A program made the position numbers and the translations under genes. DNA of 64,000 bases, from positions 94,302-158,301 of the forward strand of contig LFRV01000079.1 of the NCBI GenBank assembly GCA_001512485.1, written 5' to 3'. This document shows positions 9,324 to 18,548 of the stretch, in pieces. How positions within the stretch are numbered: position 1 is the stretch's first letter; every line of letters starts with the position of its first letter. The DNA is from Clostridiales bacterium DTU069 (GTDB lineage Bacteria; Bacillota; Clostridia; DSM-8532). The notes under the pieces were generated by a model. That model saw nothing but the letters and a program-made list of their open reading frames with translations. It ran no database searches and was not told the origin of the DNA.

Positions 9324-9528
9324 GAACTATTGTACAATAACGTCAACAAGGAGCTTCATTTGCAAGAGCTATACAGTTCAGCTCGGGCAAGTCGAAACTC
9401 GCAAAAATGCTTCAGAATAATTTTTGCAGGAAGCATTTTCGCTCAAACAGTCGACTTGCTTATCCTCGCTCTGACTGTATATCTCTAAGCTTCATTCCGC
9501 TATAGTATCCGTTATTGCACAATAGTTC
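9324..9528 (+). repeat. 205-bp long-hairpin repeat element, copy 1 (MITE-like)
   Basis: Ends are GAACTATTGTACAATAACG and, inverted, CGTTATTGCACAATAGTTC (17 of 19 bases match). Inside, the arms continue as an imperfect inverted repeat (AGAGCTATACAG against CTGTATATCTCT; CGGGCAAGTCGA against a related inverted stretch) up to GCAAAAATGC and GCATTTTCGC near the centre, so a single strand could fold into one long hairpin. It codes for nothing. The copy at 52828-53031 is the same element inverted. Confidence 0.8.
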
Positions 9529-9562
9529 TTCCGAGTAGCCCGTGAGAGTTACGCCGAAAAGA

Positions 9563-9630
9563 CAGCGGGTGGTTCGGGCGCTTTCGGTGACGACGGGCGA
9601 TATGCTTCGAAGCCCTGCTGCCCACAGGTA
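9563..9630 (-). repeat. G+C-rich repeat, short variant, copy 2
   Basis: Second copy of the 68-bp unit, 66 of 68 identical to 9247-9314, in the same direction. The 30 bases before it (CCGAGTAGCCCGTGAGAGTT onward) recur inverted at 28573-28603, so the repeated unit extends beyond the core. Confidence 0.75.
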
Positions 9631-9784
9631 ACTGTGGAGCGGGTTAATGAGCGACCCGGGATATGAAGACCTCTACGTAAACGTAAAACATGATCTAAAG
9701 AATGTTGCCGGTAGGTGCTTTGTCGCCCCAGGAACCCGAAACACCCGAACCAGGACCCGCGGGAATAGTGTGCAAACTAGTTTC

Positions 9785-9803
9785 CGTTATTGTGCAATAG
9801 TTC
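9785..9803. repeat. isolated end of the long-hairpin element
   Basis: CGTTATTGTGCAATAGTTC matches the terminal inverted repeat of the 205-bp element with no partner arm nearby; a remnant or solo end. Confidence 0.5.
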
Positions 9804-9911
9804 TTCTAATTCCGTTCGCAAGGTCAGCCGGAAAATGACATATTGTACAGCATTAAGACCCTGTGGTATATTATTATTCAATGATACTTTCCTAAAAAAC
9901 GGGGTAATGCG

Positions 9912-11723
9912 ATGATAAGTGAAAGGCAAAAGCGAATTAGAAATTTCTGCATAATAGCTCATATTGATCACGGCAAATCGACGCTTGCCGACAGGCTCCT
10001 GGAAATGACCGGGGTTTTAACCGAACGTGAAATGGAAGAACAGGTTCTGGATACGATGGATTTGGAAAGGGAACGCGGAATTACCATTAAAGCTCAAGCC
10101 GCGCGTATGATATATAAGGATAAAAACGGTGACGAATATATTCTTAACCTTATTGATACACCCGGCCATGTCGATTTTAATTACGAAGTTTCCAGGAGCA
10201 TTGCCGCCTGTGAAGGCGCTGTATTGGTTGTGGACGCCTCACAGGGCATTGAAGCCCAGACGCTTGCGAATGTCTACCTGGCGCTCGAGCATAACCTTGA
10301 AATTCTTCCGGTTATCAATAAAATAGATCTTCCCGGGGCAAGGCCTGATGATGTAAAACGCGAGATTGAAGATATAATAGGGCTGGATTGCAGTGAAGTG
10401 CCCCTTATTTCCGCAAAGAACGGGATTAATATTGAGGCTGTTCTTCAAAAAATTATTGAAACAATCCCGCCCCCGAAAGGCGACGAGAACGATCCGTTAA
10501 GAGCTTTGGTTTTTGATTCGGTTTATGACAATTATAAAGGTGTTATAGCCCATGTCCGGATAATGGAAGGCAGCGTGAGCGTCGGCGAAGAAATTATTAT
10601 GATGCATACGAAGAAGAGATTTACAATAACCGAGTTGGGCTATTTCAAGCCGGGCGGGCTGATGCCGGCAGAACGCCTTTTGTCGGGTGAAGTGGGATAT
10701 ATATGCGCAAGCATAAAAAACGTTCGGGATACGCATGTAGGAGATACAATAACTTCTGCGTCATATCCGGCAAGTGAGCCCCTTCCCGGTTATAAAAAAG
10801 CTGTCCCAATGGTATTTTGCGGCGTCTATCCGGCGGATGGCGCCGAATACGAAGATCTGCGGGAAGCGCTTGAAAAACTTCAGCTAAATGACGCATCACT
10901 GTTGTTTGAACCCGAAACATCGGCTGCGCTTGGTTTTGGTTTCAGATGCGGTTTTTTGGGCCTCTTGCATATGGAAATAATACAGGAAAGGCTTGAACGC
11001 GAGTACAATATTGCTCTTGTTACCACTGCGCCGAGCGTTATATACCGCATTACAACAGTTGACGGTGAAGTCAGCATGATAGATAATCCTACCAATTTCC
11101 CCGATGCCGGTTTAATTGAAATGATGGAAGAACCCATTGTCCGTACCTCAATAATGACACCGGCCGAATATGTCGGCAGCGTTATGGAATTATGCCAGGA
11201 TCGCCGGGGCAATTATATCGGGATGGAGTATATCGATCAGGTACGTACCATTCTTACTTATGACATGCCGCTGAATGAAATAGTGTATGATTTTTTTGAT
11301 GCTTTGAAATCACGCACCAGGGGCTATGCATCATTTGATTATGAGTTCCGGGGATATCAAAAATCCGATCTGGTAAAACTGGATATCCGCCTTAACGGAG
11401 AAATTGTCGACGCATTGTCTTTTATTGTCCATAAAAGTAAGGCTTATGCCCGCGGAAGAAAAATAGCGGAAAAACTTAAGGATACAATTCCGAGGCAAAT
11501 GTTTGAGGTGCCGATACAAGCCTGCATAGGATCAAAGATAATAGCGCGCGAAACCGTGAAGGCGTACAGGAAAGATGTCCTGTCAAAATGCTACGGCGGA
11601 GATATAACCAGAAAGAAGAAGCTGCTTGAAAGGCAAAAGGAAGGCAAAAAAAGAATGAGGCAGATAGGGAGCATAGAACTTCCGCAGGAAGCGTTTATGA
11701 GCGTATTGAAACTGGACACATGA
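9912..11723 (+). CDS. lepA: elongation factor 4 (LepA)
   Basis: Ribosome-binding translational GTPase, membrane- or ribosome-associated, implicated in initiation and recovery of stalled ribosomes. G1 [10 protein letters not shown]3 DTPGHVDF and G4 NKID are present, followed by EF-G-like domains II, III and V and the LepA-specific C-terminal domain with [13 protein letters not shown]. 603 residues is full length. The ATG at 9912 has GGGG eight bases upstream. hemW follows, the standard Firmicutes lepA-hemW order; hrcA-grpE-dnaK comes soon after, also classic. Confidence 0.98.
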   Translation: MISERQKRIRNFCIIAHIDHGKSTLADRLLEMTGVLTEREMEEQVLDTMDLERERGITIKAQAARMIYKDKNGDEYILNLIDTPGHVDFNYEVSRSIAACEGAVLVVDASQGIEAQTLANVYLALEHNLEILPVINKIDLPGARPDDVKREIEDIIGLDCSEVPLISAKNGINIEAVLQKIIETIPPPKGDENDPLRALVFDSVYDNYKGVIAHVRIMEGSVSVGEEIIMMHTKKRFTITELGYFKPGGLMPAERLLSGEVGYICASIKNVRDTHVGDTITSASYPASEPLPGYKKAVPMVFCGVYPADGAEYEDLREALEKLQLNDASLLFEPETSAALGFGFRCGFLGLLHMEIIQERLEREYNIALVTTAPSVIYRITTVDGEVSMIDNPTNFPDAGLIEMMEEPIVRTSIMTPAEYVGSVMELCQDRRGNYIGMEYIDQVRTILTYDMPLNEIVYDFFDALKSRTRGYASFDYEFRGYQKSDLVKLDIRLNGEIVDALSFIVHKSKAYARGRKIAEKLKDTIPRQMFEVPIQACIGSKIIARETVKAYRKDVLSKCYGGDITRKKKLLERQKEGKKRMRQIGSIELPQEAFMSVLKLDT

Positions 11724-11786
11724 CATGACGGAGAGTCAAGTCCTGCGGTCTTCCGGGGACTTATGGCTTTAAAGAGGCATTGAGAA

Positions 11787-12929
11787 ATGAATGATATCGA
11801 AAAGGTAGGCATCTATATCCATATACCCTTTTGCGTTAAGAAGTGCAATTACTGCGATTTCCCTTCTTTTTCCGGGATGGAGGGTTTGTTCCGCGACTAT
11901 GCGCTGGCATTGTGCAAAGAAATGGAGCTTGCAAGAGAAAAATACGGTCATGTTCACGCGGATACGGTTTTTGTGGGCGGCGGAACGCCTTCGCTTATTC
12001 CCGCAGCGGACTTTTCATTAATTATAGATACATTAACAAAATTATTCAGTGTATCGAAAGATACTGAAATGACTTTGGAGGTCAATCCCGGAACGGTCAC
12101 CGATGAAAAAGCGGAAGCGTACCGGCGGCTCGGATTCAACAGGATAAGCGTAGGATTACAGGCCGCTCAGGACCGGATTTTAAGGCTTATGGGACGCATC
12201 CACACTAAGGATAAGTTCGTTGATTGTATCGATATGGCAAAAAAATTTGGTTTTACCAATATAAATGCCGATATAATATTTGGTATTCCGACACAGACAA
12301 TGGAAGACTGGGCTGAAACGATAGACACAGTAATAAAAAGCGATATTACGCATGTGTCATGCTACAGCCTTGAAATCGGAGAAAACACGCCCTGGTACCG
12401 AATGCGCGAAAGAGGTAAATTACCGTATACCGATGACGAACTTGACAGGCAAATGTACAATTACGCAATTGCTGAATTAGGCTGCAATGGTTTCAGGCAT
12501 TACGAGATATCCAATTTTTCCAGACCGGGGTTTGAATGCGCGCATAACATAAAATACTGGTTATGTAAACCATACTTGGGATTTGGAGCGGCTGCGCATT
12601 CATTTTACCGCAATATAAGAAGTTGTAATTTGACGGATCCTGTTGAATACATTAAAATACTAAAAAAGGGATTCTCACCGGAAACTACGGCCCAAACAAT
12701 TAATGATGAACAGAGGTTATCCGAAAGGTTTATTCTAGGACTCAGGCTTACGGATGGCATATCCCTGAAAAGACTGGAATGCGAGTTTGGCTCTGAAGCA
12801 GTAAATAAATACAGAAAGAAAATTGCTTCTCTTGAAGAGAAAAAACTCGTATGCATGGATAGAGATATTTTAAGATTGACAAAAGCCGGATTGGATTATG
12901 CGAATCAGGTTTGGCTGGAATTTATATGA
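11787..12929 (+). CDS. hemW: heme chaperone HemW (radical SAM)
   Basis: Radical-SAM protein that carries heme to membrane targets; formerly annotated as oxygen-independent coproporphyrinogen oxidase. The cluster motif is YIHIPFCVKKCNYCDF (CxxxCxxC) starting at residue about 10, followed by GGGTPS and EVNPGT SAM-site motifs, and a C-terminal HemW domain. 380 residues is typical of HemW and shorter than true HemN. It follows lepA by 63 bases, probably one transcript. Confidence 0.94.
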   Translation: MNDIEKVGIYIHIPFCVKKCNYCDFPSFSGMEGLFRDYALALCKEMELAREKYGHVHADTVFVGGGTPSLIPAADFSLIIDTLTKLFSVSKDTEMTLEVNPGTVTDEKAEAYRRLGFNRISVGLQAAQDRILRLMGRIHTKDKFVDCIDMAKKFGFTNINADIIFGIPTQTMEDWAETIDTVIKSDITHVSCYSLEIGENTPWYRMRERGKLPYTDDELDRQMYNYAIAELGCNGFRHYEISNFSRPGFECAHNIKYWLCKPYLGFGAAAHSFYRNIRSCNLTDPVEYIKILKKGFSPETTAQTINDEQRLSERFILGLRLTDGISLKRLECEFGSEAVNKYRKKIASLEEKKLVCMDRDILRLTKAGLDYANQVWLEFI

Positions 12930-13040
12930 AATGTTTGGGGAAATGCTGTATGTTTATGTTCTTAAATAATACTGTGGCATTGCTGTTTGTGGACAGGCAG
13001 TACTGCAAAACCTAATTTAAAATAGAAAGGTTGTTTGTTT

Positions 13041-14327
13041 ATGGAACATAACAATCGGGCAAATTCCCACGGGATTAGCGGCGGCATGGATTTTGAACTG
13101 AATCAAATCAAAAAAAATTATATCAATGACTTTATTCAGGAAATTCTTGAAACGCTTGACTCAATTGAACTCGAGTTGGTTAATCTTGAGGTTGATCCTG
13201 ATAACACGGAATATTTAAATTCTGTTTATAATATCTTTATTTCGCTGAAGGGATTAGCGGGATTTCTAGAAAAAGATGAAGCGGTCCGGCTTATCGAAGA
13301 AAATGAGGCATTAATTGATGCATGCAGGAAATTCCGTATACCGGCTACACGCACTTTTATTAATGTTTTGCTTCAAACAGTTTTGTTTTTAAGGAGAATA
13401 TGCAATAATTCTAACATTGTTAAAGATACCAGATTCCAGGGAGAATTAGAACAGCATCTGACCAGTGTAAAGCAGCTTCATGATGAAGTAATGCTCGATG
13501 TAAAACAGCCTGTCCGCCCGCCCGAAAATAGAATCGGGGAAATCCTTGTCGAAGAAGGAGCAATGCAAGAGAATGATATAAATGATGTTCTTGAAAAGCA
13601 AAGCAATATATACCGGAAGATGAAATTCGGCGAAATTGCCGTCCGTGAAAAAAAGCTTGAAACCGGATTACTTATTAAAGCTATAAGAGCTCAAAAAATA
13701 CGTAACGTGTCCGGTGAGCAATATGTCAAAATTCCGCTCAAACAGCTTGATACAATTCTTGATATCACCAGATGCCTTGAAGAAGCTCAACAAAATCTGC
13801 ATAATGAATCCGTGTCGAGGTTTGGAAGCGATGATGCTTTCACTGTCGAATTGAAGAAAGCCGGGGAAATGTCGTCGGATATTGGAAAGATTATACAGGA
13901 ATTGCGGCTTGTAACGCTGCAGCAATCTTTTCAGAAAATTACGCGTGCAGCAAGGGCCATGATTGAAGAAACCGGTATACACGTGGTTTTCTCAACAATC
14001 GGCGAAAATACCGAAATAAAGAAAGAAATAGCAGACGAAATAGTCATTCCCCTTGCCGAGCTTATAGAGCTTATACTTTCGATATACCGTTCACGACAGG
14101 GGATGGATCAGGAAAAACTGGGCAATATCGAGCTTGCCGCGTACAGTAAGAACAATAGTGTTATTATTGAGGTATCCGGCAACCAAATTGGTTCCTGTGA
14201 ATCATTTGCAGGCAGTAAAAAAATGGACGATATTCACGGGAAAATTGAGAAAATCAACGGGCGCATCGAGTTTGAAGATATTAAAGACGGCGGATGCAGG
14301 GTGAAAATCATATTACCGGCAGATTGA
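13041..14327 (+). CDS. degenerate CheA-like protein lacking the phospho-acceptor His
   Basis: A 428-residue soluble protein in CheA order but with eroded key sites. Residues about 20-130 resemble an Hpt (P1) domain, yet the motif reads FISLKGLAGF where active domains have HSIKG: Ile67 takes the His position. Residues about 165-225 resemble the MshEN/T2SSE N-terminal fold (IGEILVEEGAMQENDINDVLEKQ). Next comes a dimerisation-like helix pair starting KIPLKQLDTILD, then a kinase-like region whose N-box reads PLAELIELILSIYRS with no Asn. No CheW-like P5 domain follows. Probably non-catalytic; binding or scaffold role inferred. GAAAGG precedes the ATG at 13041. Confidence 0.65.
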   Translation: MEHNNRANSHGISGGMDFELNQIKKNYINDFIQEILETLDSIELELVNLEVDPDNTEYLNSVYNIFISLKGLAGFLEKDEAVRLIEENEALIDACRKFRIPATRTFINVLLQTVLFLRRICNNSNIVKDTRFQGELEQHLTSVKQLHDEVMLDVKQPVRPPENRIGEILVEEGAMQENDINDVLEKQSNIYRKMKFGEIAVREKKLETGLLIKAIRAQKIRNVSGEQYVKIPLKQLDTILDITRCLEEAQQNLHNESVSRFGSDDAFTVELKKAGEMSSDIGKIIQELRLVTLQQSFQKITRAARAMIEETGIHVVFSTIGENTEIKKEIADEIVIPLAELIELILSIYRSRQGMDQEKLGNIELAAYSKNNSVIIEVSGNQIGSCESFAGSKKMDDIHGKIEKINGRIEFEDIKDGGCRVKIILPAD

Positions 14328-14332
14328 ACAGT

Positions 14333-14365
14333 TTTCCATTATTATGCAATAGTTCAAAATCAGGT
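14333..14365. repeat. degenerate end of the long-hairpin element
   Basis: CCATTATTATGCAATAGTTC resembles the terminal repeat CGTTATTGTGCAATAGTTC; a remnant just upstream of the hrcA promoter. Confidence 0.35.
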
Positions 14366-14381
14366 TTTAAATGCTCCCCTC

Positions 14382-14410
14382 TTGACAAAAATCAGGCGGA
14401 ATGGTATTTT
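14382..14410 (+). promoter_or_regulatory. hrcA operon promoter (sigma-A type)
   Basis: TTGACA at 14382-14387 and TATTTT at 14405-14410, 17-base spacer. The predicted start falls next to the CIRCE element, the standard layout for HrcA repression. Confidence 0.75.
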
Positions 14411-14421
14411 TATATTAGCGT

Positions 14422-14448
14422 TTAGCACTCGTTTAAAGAGAGTGCTAA
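14422..14448. promoter_or_regulatory. CIRCE operator
   Basis: TTAGCACTC, nine bases, GAGTGCTAA: a perfect CIRCE inverted repeat, the binding site of HrcA, directly downstream of the promoter and about 120 bases before hrcA. It predicts heat-inducible derepression of hrcA-grpE-dnaK. Confidence 0.97.
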
Positions 14449-14570
14449 CAAAATATAAGGGGTGTTTTTTGGAAGTCTTTAAAAAGACTTAAAACATTAT
14501 CATTGGGGATTATATTTTTGTGGCCGTTGTTTCCAACAGGCTGTTTGTTTTTGGGTTTGGAGGTGAACTA

Positions 14571-15623
14571 ATGGTCTGGGAGGAAGAATTGAGCGAACGA
14601 AAGATGCGAATACTTAAAACACTGATTGATGATTATATACAGACGGCACAGCCTGTGGGTTCAAGGACCATTTCGAAAAAACATGAACTTGGCTTGAGTT
14701 CGGCGACAATACGAAATGAAATGGCTGACCTTGAGGAAATGGGCTATATAACCCAGCCGCATACTTCGGCAGGAAGAGTACCGTCAGACAAGGGCTACAG
14801 GTTTTATGTGGATCATCTTATGCAGGTAGAAACGCTTGCGAGAGATGAAATTAGAAAAATAAGAAGCGCCATTGAGCTTCGTTTGAATGAAATTGATGCA
14901 CTGATTAACCAGGCTTCGGATATAATATCAACAGTTACGGGTTATACTTCTTTTGCCTTGGCGCCGGCGCTTAAAAAAACTATTTTAAGGAATGTACAAG
15001 TTGTGCAGATAGATGAAAAAAAGGCGCTTGTTATTATTGTGACCGGCGGAGGAGTTGTAAAAAACAACATAGTTCGCCTGAATACTGAATGTACATCCGA
15101 TGATATGGCAAAACTGTCAGGTTTTTTTGAGGAAAAACTCAGTGGTAAAATTATAGAGAATATTAAAATACCCTCGGTTGACATTATCAGCAGGGAAACC
15201 AAAGTTGATCAGGGTATAGTGGAAAATGTTGTTGAAGGGCTGAACACATGCCTGAAAGGAACAGAACAAACCAAATTGATGCTTCACGGAGCGACAAACC
15301 TGCTGAACCATCCTGAATTCAGTGATCTGCTGAAAGTGAGAGAAGTTTTGGAACTGTTTAGTGATAAGGATGTTATTAAAGAATTGATGAGTTCGGCAAT
15401 GAATAAAAGTGGTCTGCAGGTTCAAATCGGAAAGGAAAATCAGCTTGGGCTTATGCAGGACTGCAGTCTTGTGACCACAGCTTACGGAGTCGGGGATACC
15501 GATGTGGGGGCTTTTGGTATTTTTGGCCCGACACGGATGTCATATGCAAAAGTTATTTCGGCAATGAAATATATACAAAAGCTTATAAACCGGGAGATTT
15601 TAAGAATACTTAATGAAGAGTGA
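14571..15623 (+). CDS. hrcA: heat-inducible transcription repressor HrcA
   Basis: Represses class I heat-shock genes through CIRCE; folding assisted by GroEL. N-terminal winged helix (residues about 5-75: SSATIRNEMADLEEMGYI and SAGRVPSDKGYR), then the GAF-like dimerisation domain with conserved VIVTGGGVVKNN and a C-terminal IFGPTRMSY. The ATG at 14571 has GGAGGTG six bases upstream; an in-frame GTG at 14520 lacks a site. 350 residues. First gene of the operon, followed by grpE at 39 bases. Confidence 0.97.
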   Translation: MVWEEELSERKMRILKTLIDDYIQTAQPVGSRTISKKHELGLSSATIRNEMADLEEMGYITQPHTSAGRVPSDKGYRFYVDHLMQVETLARDEIRKIRSAIELRLNEIDALINQASDIISTVTGYTSFALAPALKKTILRNVQVVQIDEKKALVIIVTGGGVVKNNIVRLNTECTSDDMAKLSGFFEEKLSGKIIENIKIPSVDIISRETKVDQGIVENVVEGLNTCLKGTEQTKLMLHGATNLLNHPEFSDLLKVREVLELFSDKDVIKELMSSAMNKSGLQVQIGKENQLGLMQDCSLVTTAYGVGDTDVGAFGIFGPTRMSYAKVISAMKYIQKLINREILRILNEE

Positions 15624-15662
15624 CAAGAATTATTAATATATATAATGGAAGGATGAAACCGT

Positions 15663-16265
15663 ATGGACAAGAGAAAAACGGATGAAAAGCAAATAGAAGA
15701 CGTAACATGTGAAGTTGATAACACAAAAAAGAACACAGGAATTGATAATGGGCAAACCGACGGTAATGAACAGCAAACGCTGCAGCCGGAAAATGGAAAC
15801 AGTACCGATAAAAAAGAAGAAGACATCGATAAGAAGGCAGAAGAATTGGATGAATTAAAAGACAGGTTCCAGCGGCTTGCCGCCGAGTTTGATAATTATA
15901 AAAAAAGGACGCTGAAGGAAAAGGAAAAACTGTACGGCTGCGCGGTGGCGGATATAGTTGCGGCGTTTCTTCCGGTTTTGGACAATATTGAGCGAGCCGT
16001 GTCGGCGGCCGATGAGCAGGGTGGTCAGAGTATAAGGGAAGGAGTACAGTTAATTCACAGGCAAATCCTGGATATACTTTCCAATATGGGAGTAAAACAG
16101 ATCGAAGCCCTTGGGAAACCCTTCAATCCTGATTTTCACGAAGCCGTGTCGCATGTAGAAGATGAAAAATACGGGGAAAACGAAGTTATTGAAGAGTTCC
16201 AGAAGGGTTATATATATAAGGATGAAATCGTAATTCGCCATTCGATGGTTAAAGTGGCTAACTAA
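15663..16265 (+). CDS. grpE: nucleotide exchange factor GrpE
   Basis: Releases ADP from DnaK. 200 residues: a highly charged, low-complexity N-terminal 55 residues, a long coiled coil (about 55-130, DELKDRFQRLAAEFDNYKKR), and the C-terminal beta-wing domain ending IRHSMVKVAN as in the family. GGAAGG sits upstream of the ATG. Lies between hrcA and dnaK and shares the CIRCE promoter. Confidence 0.96.
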   Translation: MDKRKTDEKQIEDVTCEVDNTKKNTGIDNGQTDGNEQQTLQPENGNSTDKKEEDIDKKAEELDELKDRFQRLAAEFDNYKKRTLKEKEKLYGCAVADIVAAFLPVLDNIERAVSAADEQGGQSIREGVQLIHRQILDILSNMGVKQIEALGKPFNPDFHEAVSHVEDEKYGENEVIEEFQKGYIYKDEIVIRHSMVKVAN

Positions 16266-16334
16266 TAAAGTTTATATATATGTAATAAGAGATTATCTTT
16301 GACCTTAAATTTGAAATATAGGAGTGATTTTTTT

Positions 16335-18176
16335 ATGGCAAAAGTGATAGGAATAGATTTGGGTACAACGAATTCCTGTGTTGCTGTAATGGAAGGCGGA
16401 GAGCCTGTTGTTATTCCGAGTGCGGAAGGAAGCAGGACGATGCCGTCTATTGTAGCGTTTTCGAAAACCGGAGAGCGGCTTGTAGGGCAGGTTGCGAAGC
16501 GTCAGGCCATAACGAACCCTGAAAGGACCGTAATGTCAATCAAAAGGGATATGGGCACAAACAGGAAAATAAATATTGACGGCAAGCAATACACACCGCA
16601 GGAGATTTCCGCGATGATACTTCAGAAACTGAAAGCCGATGCGGAAAGCTATCTTGGCGAAACCGTTACTCAGGCTGTTATTACCGTACCGGCATACTTC
16701 AGCGATTCGCAGCGTCAGGCCACAAAAGATGCCGGAAGGATAGCAGGTCTTGAAGTGCTTCGCATAATCAATGAGCCTACGGCTGCTTCTTTAGCATATG
16801 GACTGGATAAAGAGAATGATCAGAAGATACTTGTGTTCGACCTTGGCGGCGGTACGTTCGACGTATCGATACTCGAGATAGGCGATGGTGTTTTTGAAGT
16901 TCTCGCGACCAGCGGTAATAACCGCCTTGGCGGCGATGATTTTGACGATAGAATTATAGACTGGATGGTTGCCGAATTTAAAAAGGATAGCGGAATAGAC
17001 TTAAAAAACGACAAGATGGCTCTCCAGCGATTGAAGGAAGCTGCCGAGAAAGCAAAAATAGAATTATCCTCGGTGGCCACGACAAACATCAACCTTCCGT
17101 TTATAACCGCGGATGCTACAGGTCCGAAACACCTTGACCTTACGCTGACAAGGGCGAAATTTGAAGAGTTGACTGCGGATTTGGTTGAGAAAACTATGGA
17201 ACCAACCCGAAGAGCATTGGCTGATGCCGAACTTTCCCCGTCAGACATCGATAAAGTACTGCTGGTCGGCGGTTCCACAAGGATTCCCGCAGTTCAGGAA
17301 GCAATAAAGAAGTTTCTTGGCAAGGAGCCGTTTAAAGGGATCAATCCCGACGAATGCGTTGCAATAGGTGCGGCTATCCAGGCGGGCGTGCTTTCCGGAG
17401 AAGTCAAGGATCTGCTGCTTCTTGATGTCACGCCGCTGTCCCTTGGTATAGAAACTCTTGGCGGTGTATTCACAAAACTGATTGAAAGAAACACGACAAT
17501 TCCGACAAAGAAAAGCCAGATATTTTCTACGGCAGCTGACGGTCAAACCAGTGTCGATATCCGCGTATTTCAGGGCGAAAGAGAAATGGCAGCCGACAAC
17601 AAGCTGCTTGGGAATTTTCAGTTGTCAGGCATACCGCCTGCTCCGAGGGGTGTTCCTCAGATAGAAGTTACATTCGATATTGACGCGAACGGAATTGTGC
17701 ACGTATCGGCAAAAGATCTTGGAACCGGAAATGAGCAAAAAATCACGATTACTGCGTCCACCAATCTGACCGAGGCAGAAATTGAAAAAGCGGTGAAAGA
17801 AGCCGAAAAATACGCAGCGGAAGACAAAAAGAGGAAGGAACTTATTGAAGTGAAGAACCATGCCGATTCGATGATTTACCAGACCGAGAAAACACTTAAG
17901 GAGTTAGGCGACAAGGTTGATTCTGCCGATAAGGAAAATATCGAAGCAGAGCTGAACAATTTGAAGGAAGCTGTAAAAAGCGACAATGCCGACAGAATAA
18001 AAGAGGCCACAGAGAAATTGGCACAGGCGTTTTATCCGGTATCTCAAAAAATATACCAGCAGAACCCGGGCGGTGCAGAAGGGTTTAATCCCGGAGCAGG
18101 TGCGGACACGGGGACTAATTCGGGGCAGGATGACGTATATGACGCCGATTATAAAGTTGTGGACGACGACAAATAA
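16335..18176 (+). CDS. dnaK: chaperone DnaK (Hsp70)
   Basis: ATP-dependent Hsp70. The ATPase domain starts [19 protein letters not shown] and includes the phosphate-2 motif [14 protein letters not shown] and adenosine motif [13 protein letters not shown]; the substrate domain and helical lid follow, with a tail ending [11 protein letters not shown]. As in other Gram-positive DnaK proteins, the block of about 24 residues in subdomain IB of Gram-negative DnaK appears to be missing. GGAGTG lies eight bases before the ATG at 16335, so the longer TTG frame from 16299 is not used. 613 residues. dnaJ is 370 bases downstream behind its own promoter. Confidence 0.98.
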   Translation: MAKVIGIDLGTTNSCVAVMEGGEPVVIPSAEGSRTMPSIVAFSKTGERLVGQVAKRQAITNPERTVMSIKRDMGTNRKINIDGKQYTPQEISAMILQKLKADAESYLGETVTQAVITVPAYFSDSQRQATKDAGRIAGLEVLRIINEPTAASLAYGLDKENDQKILVFDLGGGTFDVSILEIGDGVFEVLATSGNNRLGGDDFDDRIIDWMVAEFKKDSGIDLKNDKMALQRLKEAAEKAKIELSSVATTNINLPFITADATGPKHLDLTLTRAKFEELTADLVEKTMEPTRRALADAELSPSDIDKVLLVGGSTRIPAVQEAIKKFLGKEPFKGINPDECVAIGAAIQAGVLSGEVKDLLLLDVTPLSLGIETLGGVFTKLIERNTTIPTKKSQIFSTAADGQTSVDIRVFQGEREMAADNKLLGNFQLSGIPPAPRGVPQIEVTFDIDANGIVHVSAKDLGTGNEQKITITASTNLTEAEIEKAVKEAEKYAAEDKKRKELIEVKNHADSMIYQTEKTLKELGDKVDSADKENIEAELNNLKEAVKSDNADRIKEATEKLAQAFYPVSQKIYQQNPGGAEGFNPGAGADTGTNSGQDDVYDADYKVVDDDK

Positions 18177-18223
18177 AACGGCCTGAGCAATGCATTATTG
18201 TTTTGACCATAACATGATTATAC

Positions 18224-18252
18224 AACGAGTCAAAGGCACCCTTTGACTCGTT
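18224..18252 (+). terminator. 12-bp perfect hairpin after dnaK
   Basis: AACGAGTCAAAG, loop GCACC, CTTTGACTCGTT. No T-run follows, so it may protect the 3' end of the hrcA-grpE-dnaK message rather than terminate it. Confidence 0.55.
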
Positions 18253-18315
18253 GCTATAATGATTCCGCACGGAACGGAAATTGAACTTTAGACAATAGCT
18301 CTTGTTTTTATTCCT

Positions 18316-18356
18316 GTACCTAATTAAGCAGCCGCTAAATTGGGTACTGTTTTAAT
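18316..18356 (+). terminator. second hairpin in the dnaK-dnaJ gap
   Basis: GTACCTAATT, 12-base loop, AATTGGGTAC (one G-U pair), then TGTTTTAATT. A weak terminator candidate. Confidence 0.45.
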
Positions 18357-18480
18357 TAGTTCGTATTCATTGAATTGTTTTCTTATCCGTATTACGATTT
18401 TTAACTTTAAAAACTGGATACAGGTTCCTGGAAAAAATTTTTAGGACACGGAAACTGCAAGAAATACGGCTGTTTCTAAG

Positions 18481-18509
18481 TTGAAGGCAGGCATTAAGTA
18501 TGCTATAAT
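18481..18509 (+). promoter_or_regulatory. dnaJ promoter
   Basis: TTGAAG at 18481-18486 and a consensus TATAAT at 18504-18509, 17-base spacer, 39 bases before the dnaJ start. No CIRCE element is near it, so dnaJ would escape direct HrcA control from this promoter. Confidence 0.75.
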
Positions 18510-18548
18510 TTTTAAGTTGTTTAGATCAACTGCTGGGGGTTGGTTAGT

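Larger units (their letters stand above)
9206..9911. repeat. 700-bp composite repeat block between spoIVB and lepA
   Basis: No plausible gene. The block holds two near-identical 68-bp direct repeats (9247-9314 and 9563-9630), a 205-bp long-hairpin element (9324-9528), a segment at 9716-9772 resembling the G+C-rich repeat with the shared string GAACCAGGACCCGCGGGA, and a single element end (9785-9803). A candidate lepA promoter, TTGTAC (9843) with TATATT 18 bases on, lies beyond the repeats. Small frames here, such as 9647-9838, are repeat sequence. Confidence 0.8.
18177..18548. other. dnaK-dnaJ intergenic region
   Basis: 370 bases with no gene. It contains two hairpins (18224-18252 and 18316-18347) and a strong promoter just before dnaJ (18481-18509), listed separately. 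In many Firmicutes dnaJ follows dnaK closely; here transcription is at least partly re-initiated. CAATAGCTC at 18293-18301 is a weak match to the end of the long-hairpin repeat. Confidence 0.6.

Noticed and set aside
9247..9630. CRISPR-like direct repeats
   Set aside because: Only two 68-bp units about 250 bases apart, no regular spacers and no cas genes.
9647..9838. Small protein gene within the repeat block
   Set aside because: The frame lies wholly inside repeat sequence, has no ribosome site, and reads as Arg-rich low-complexity.
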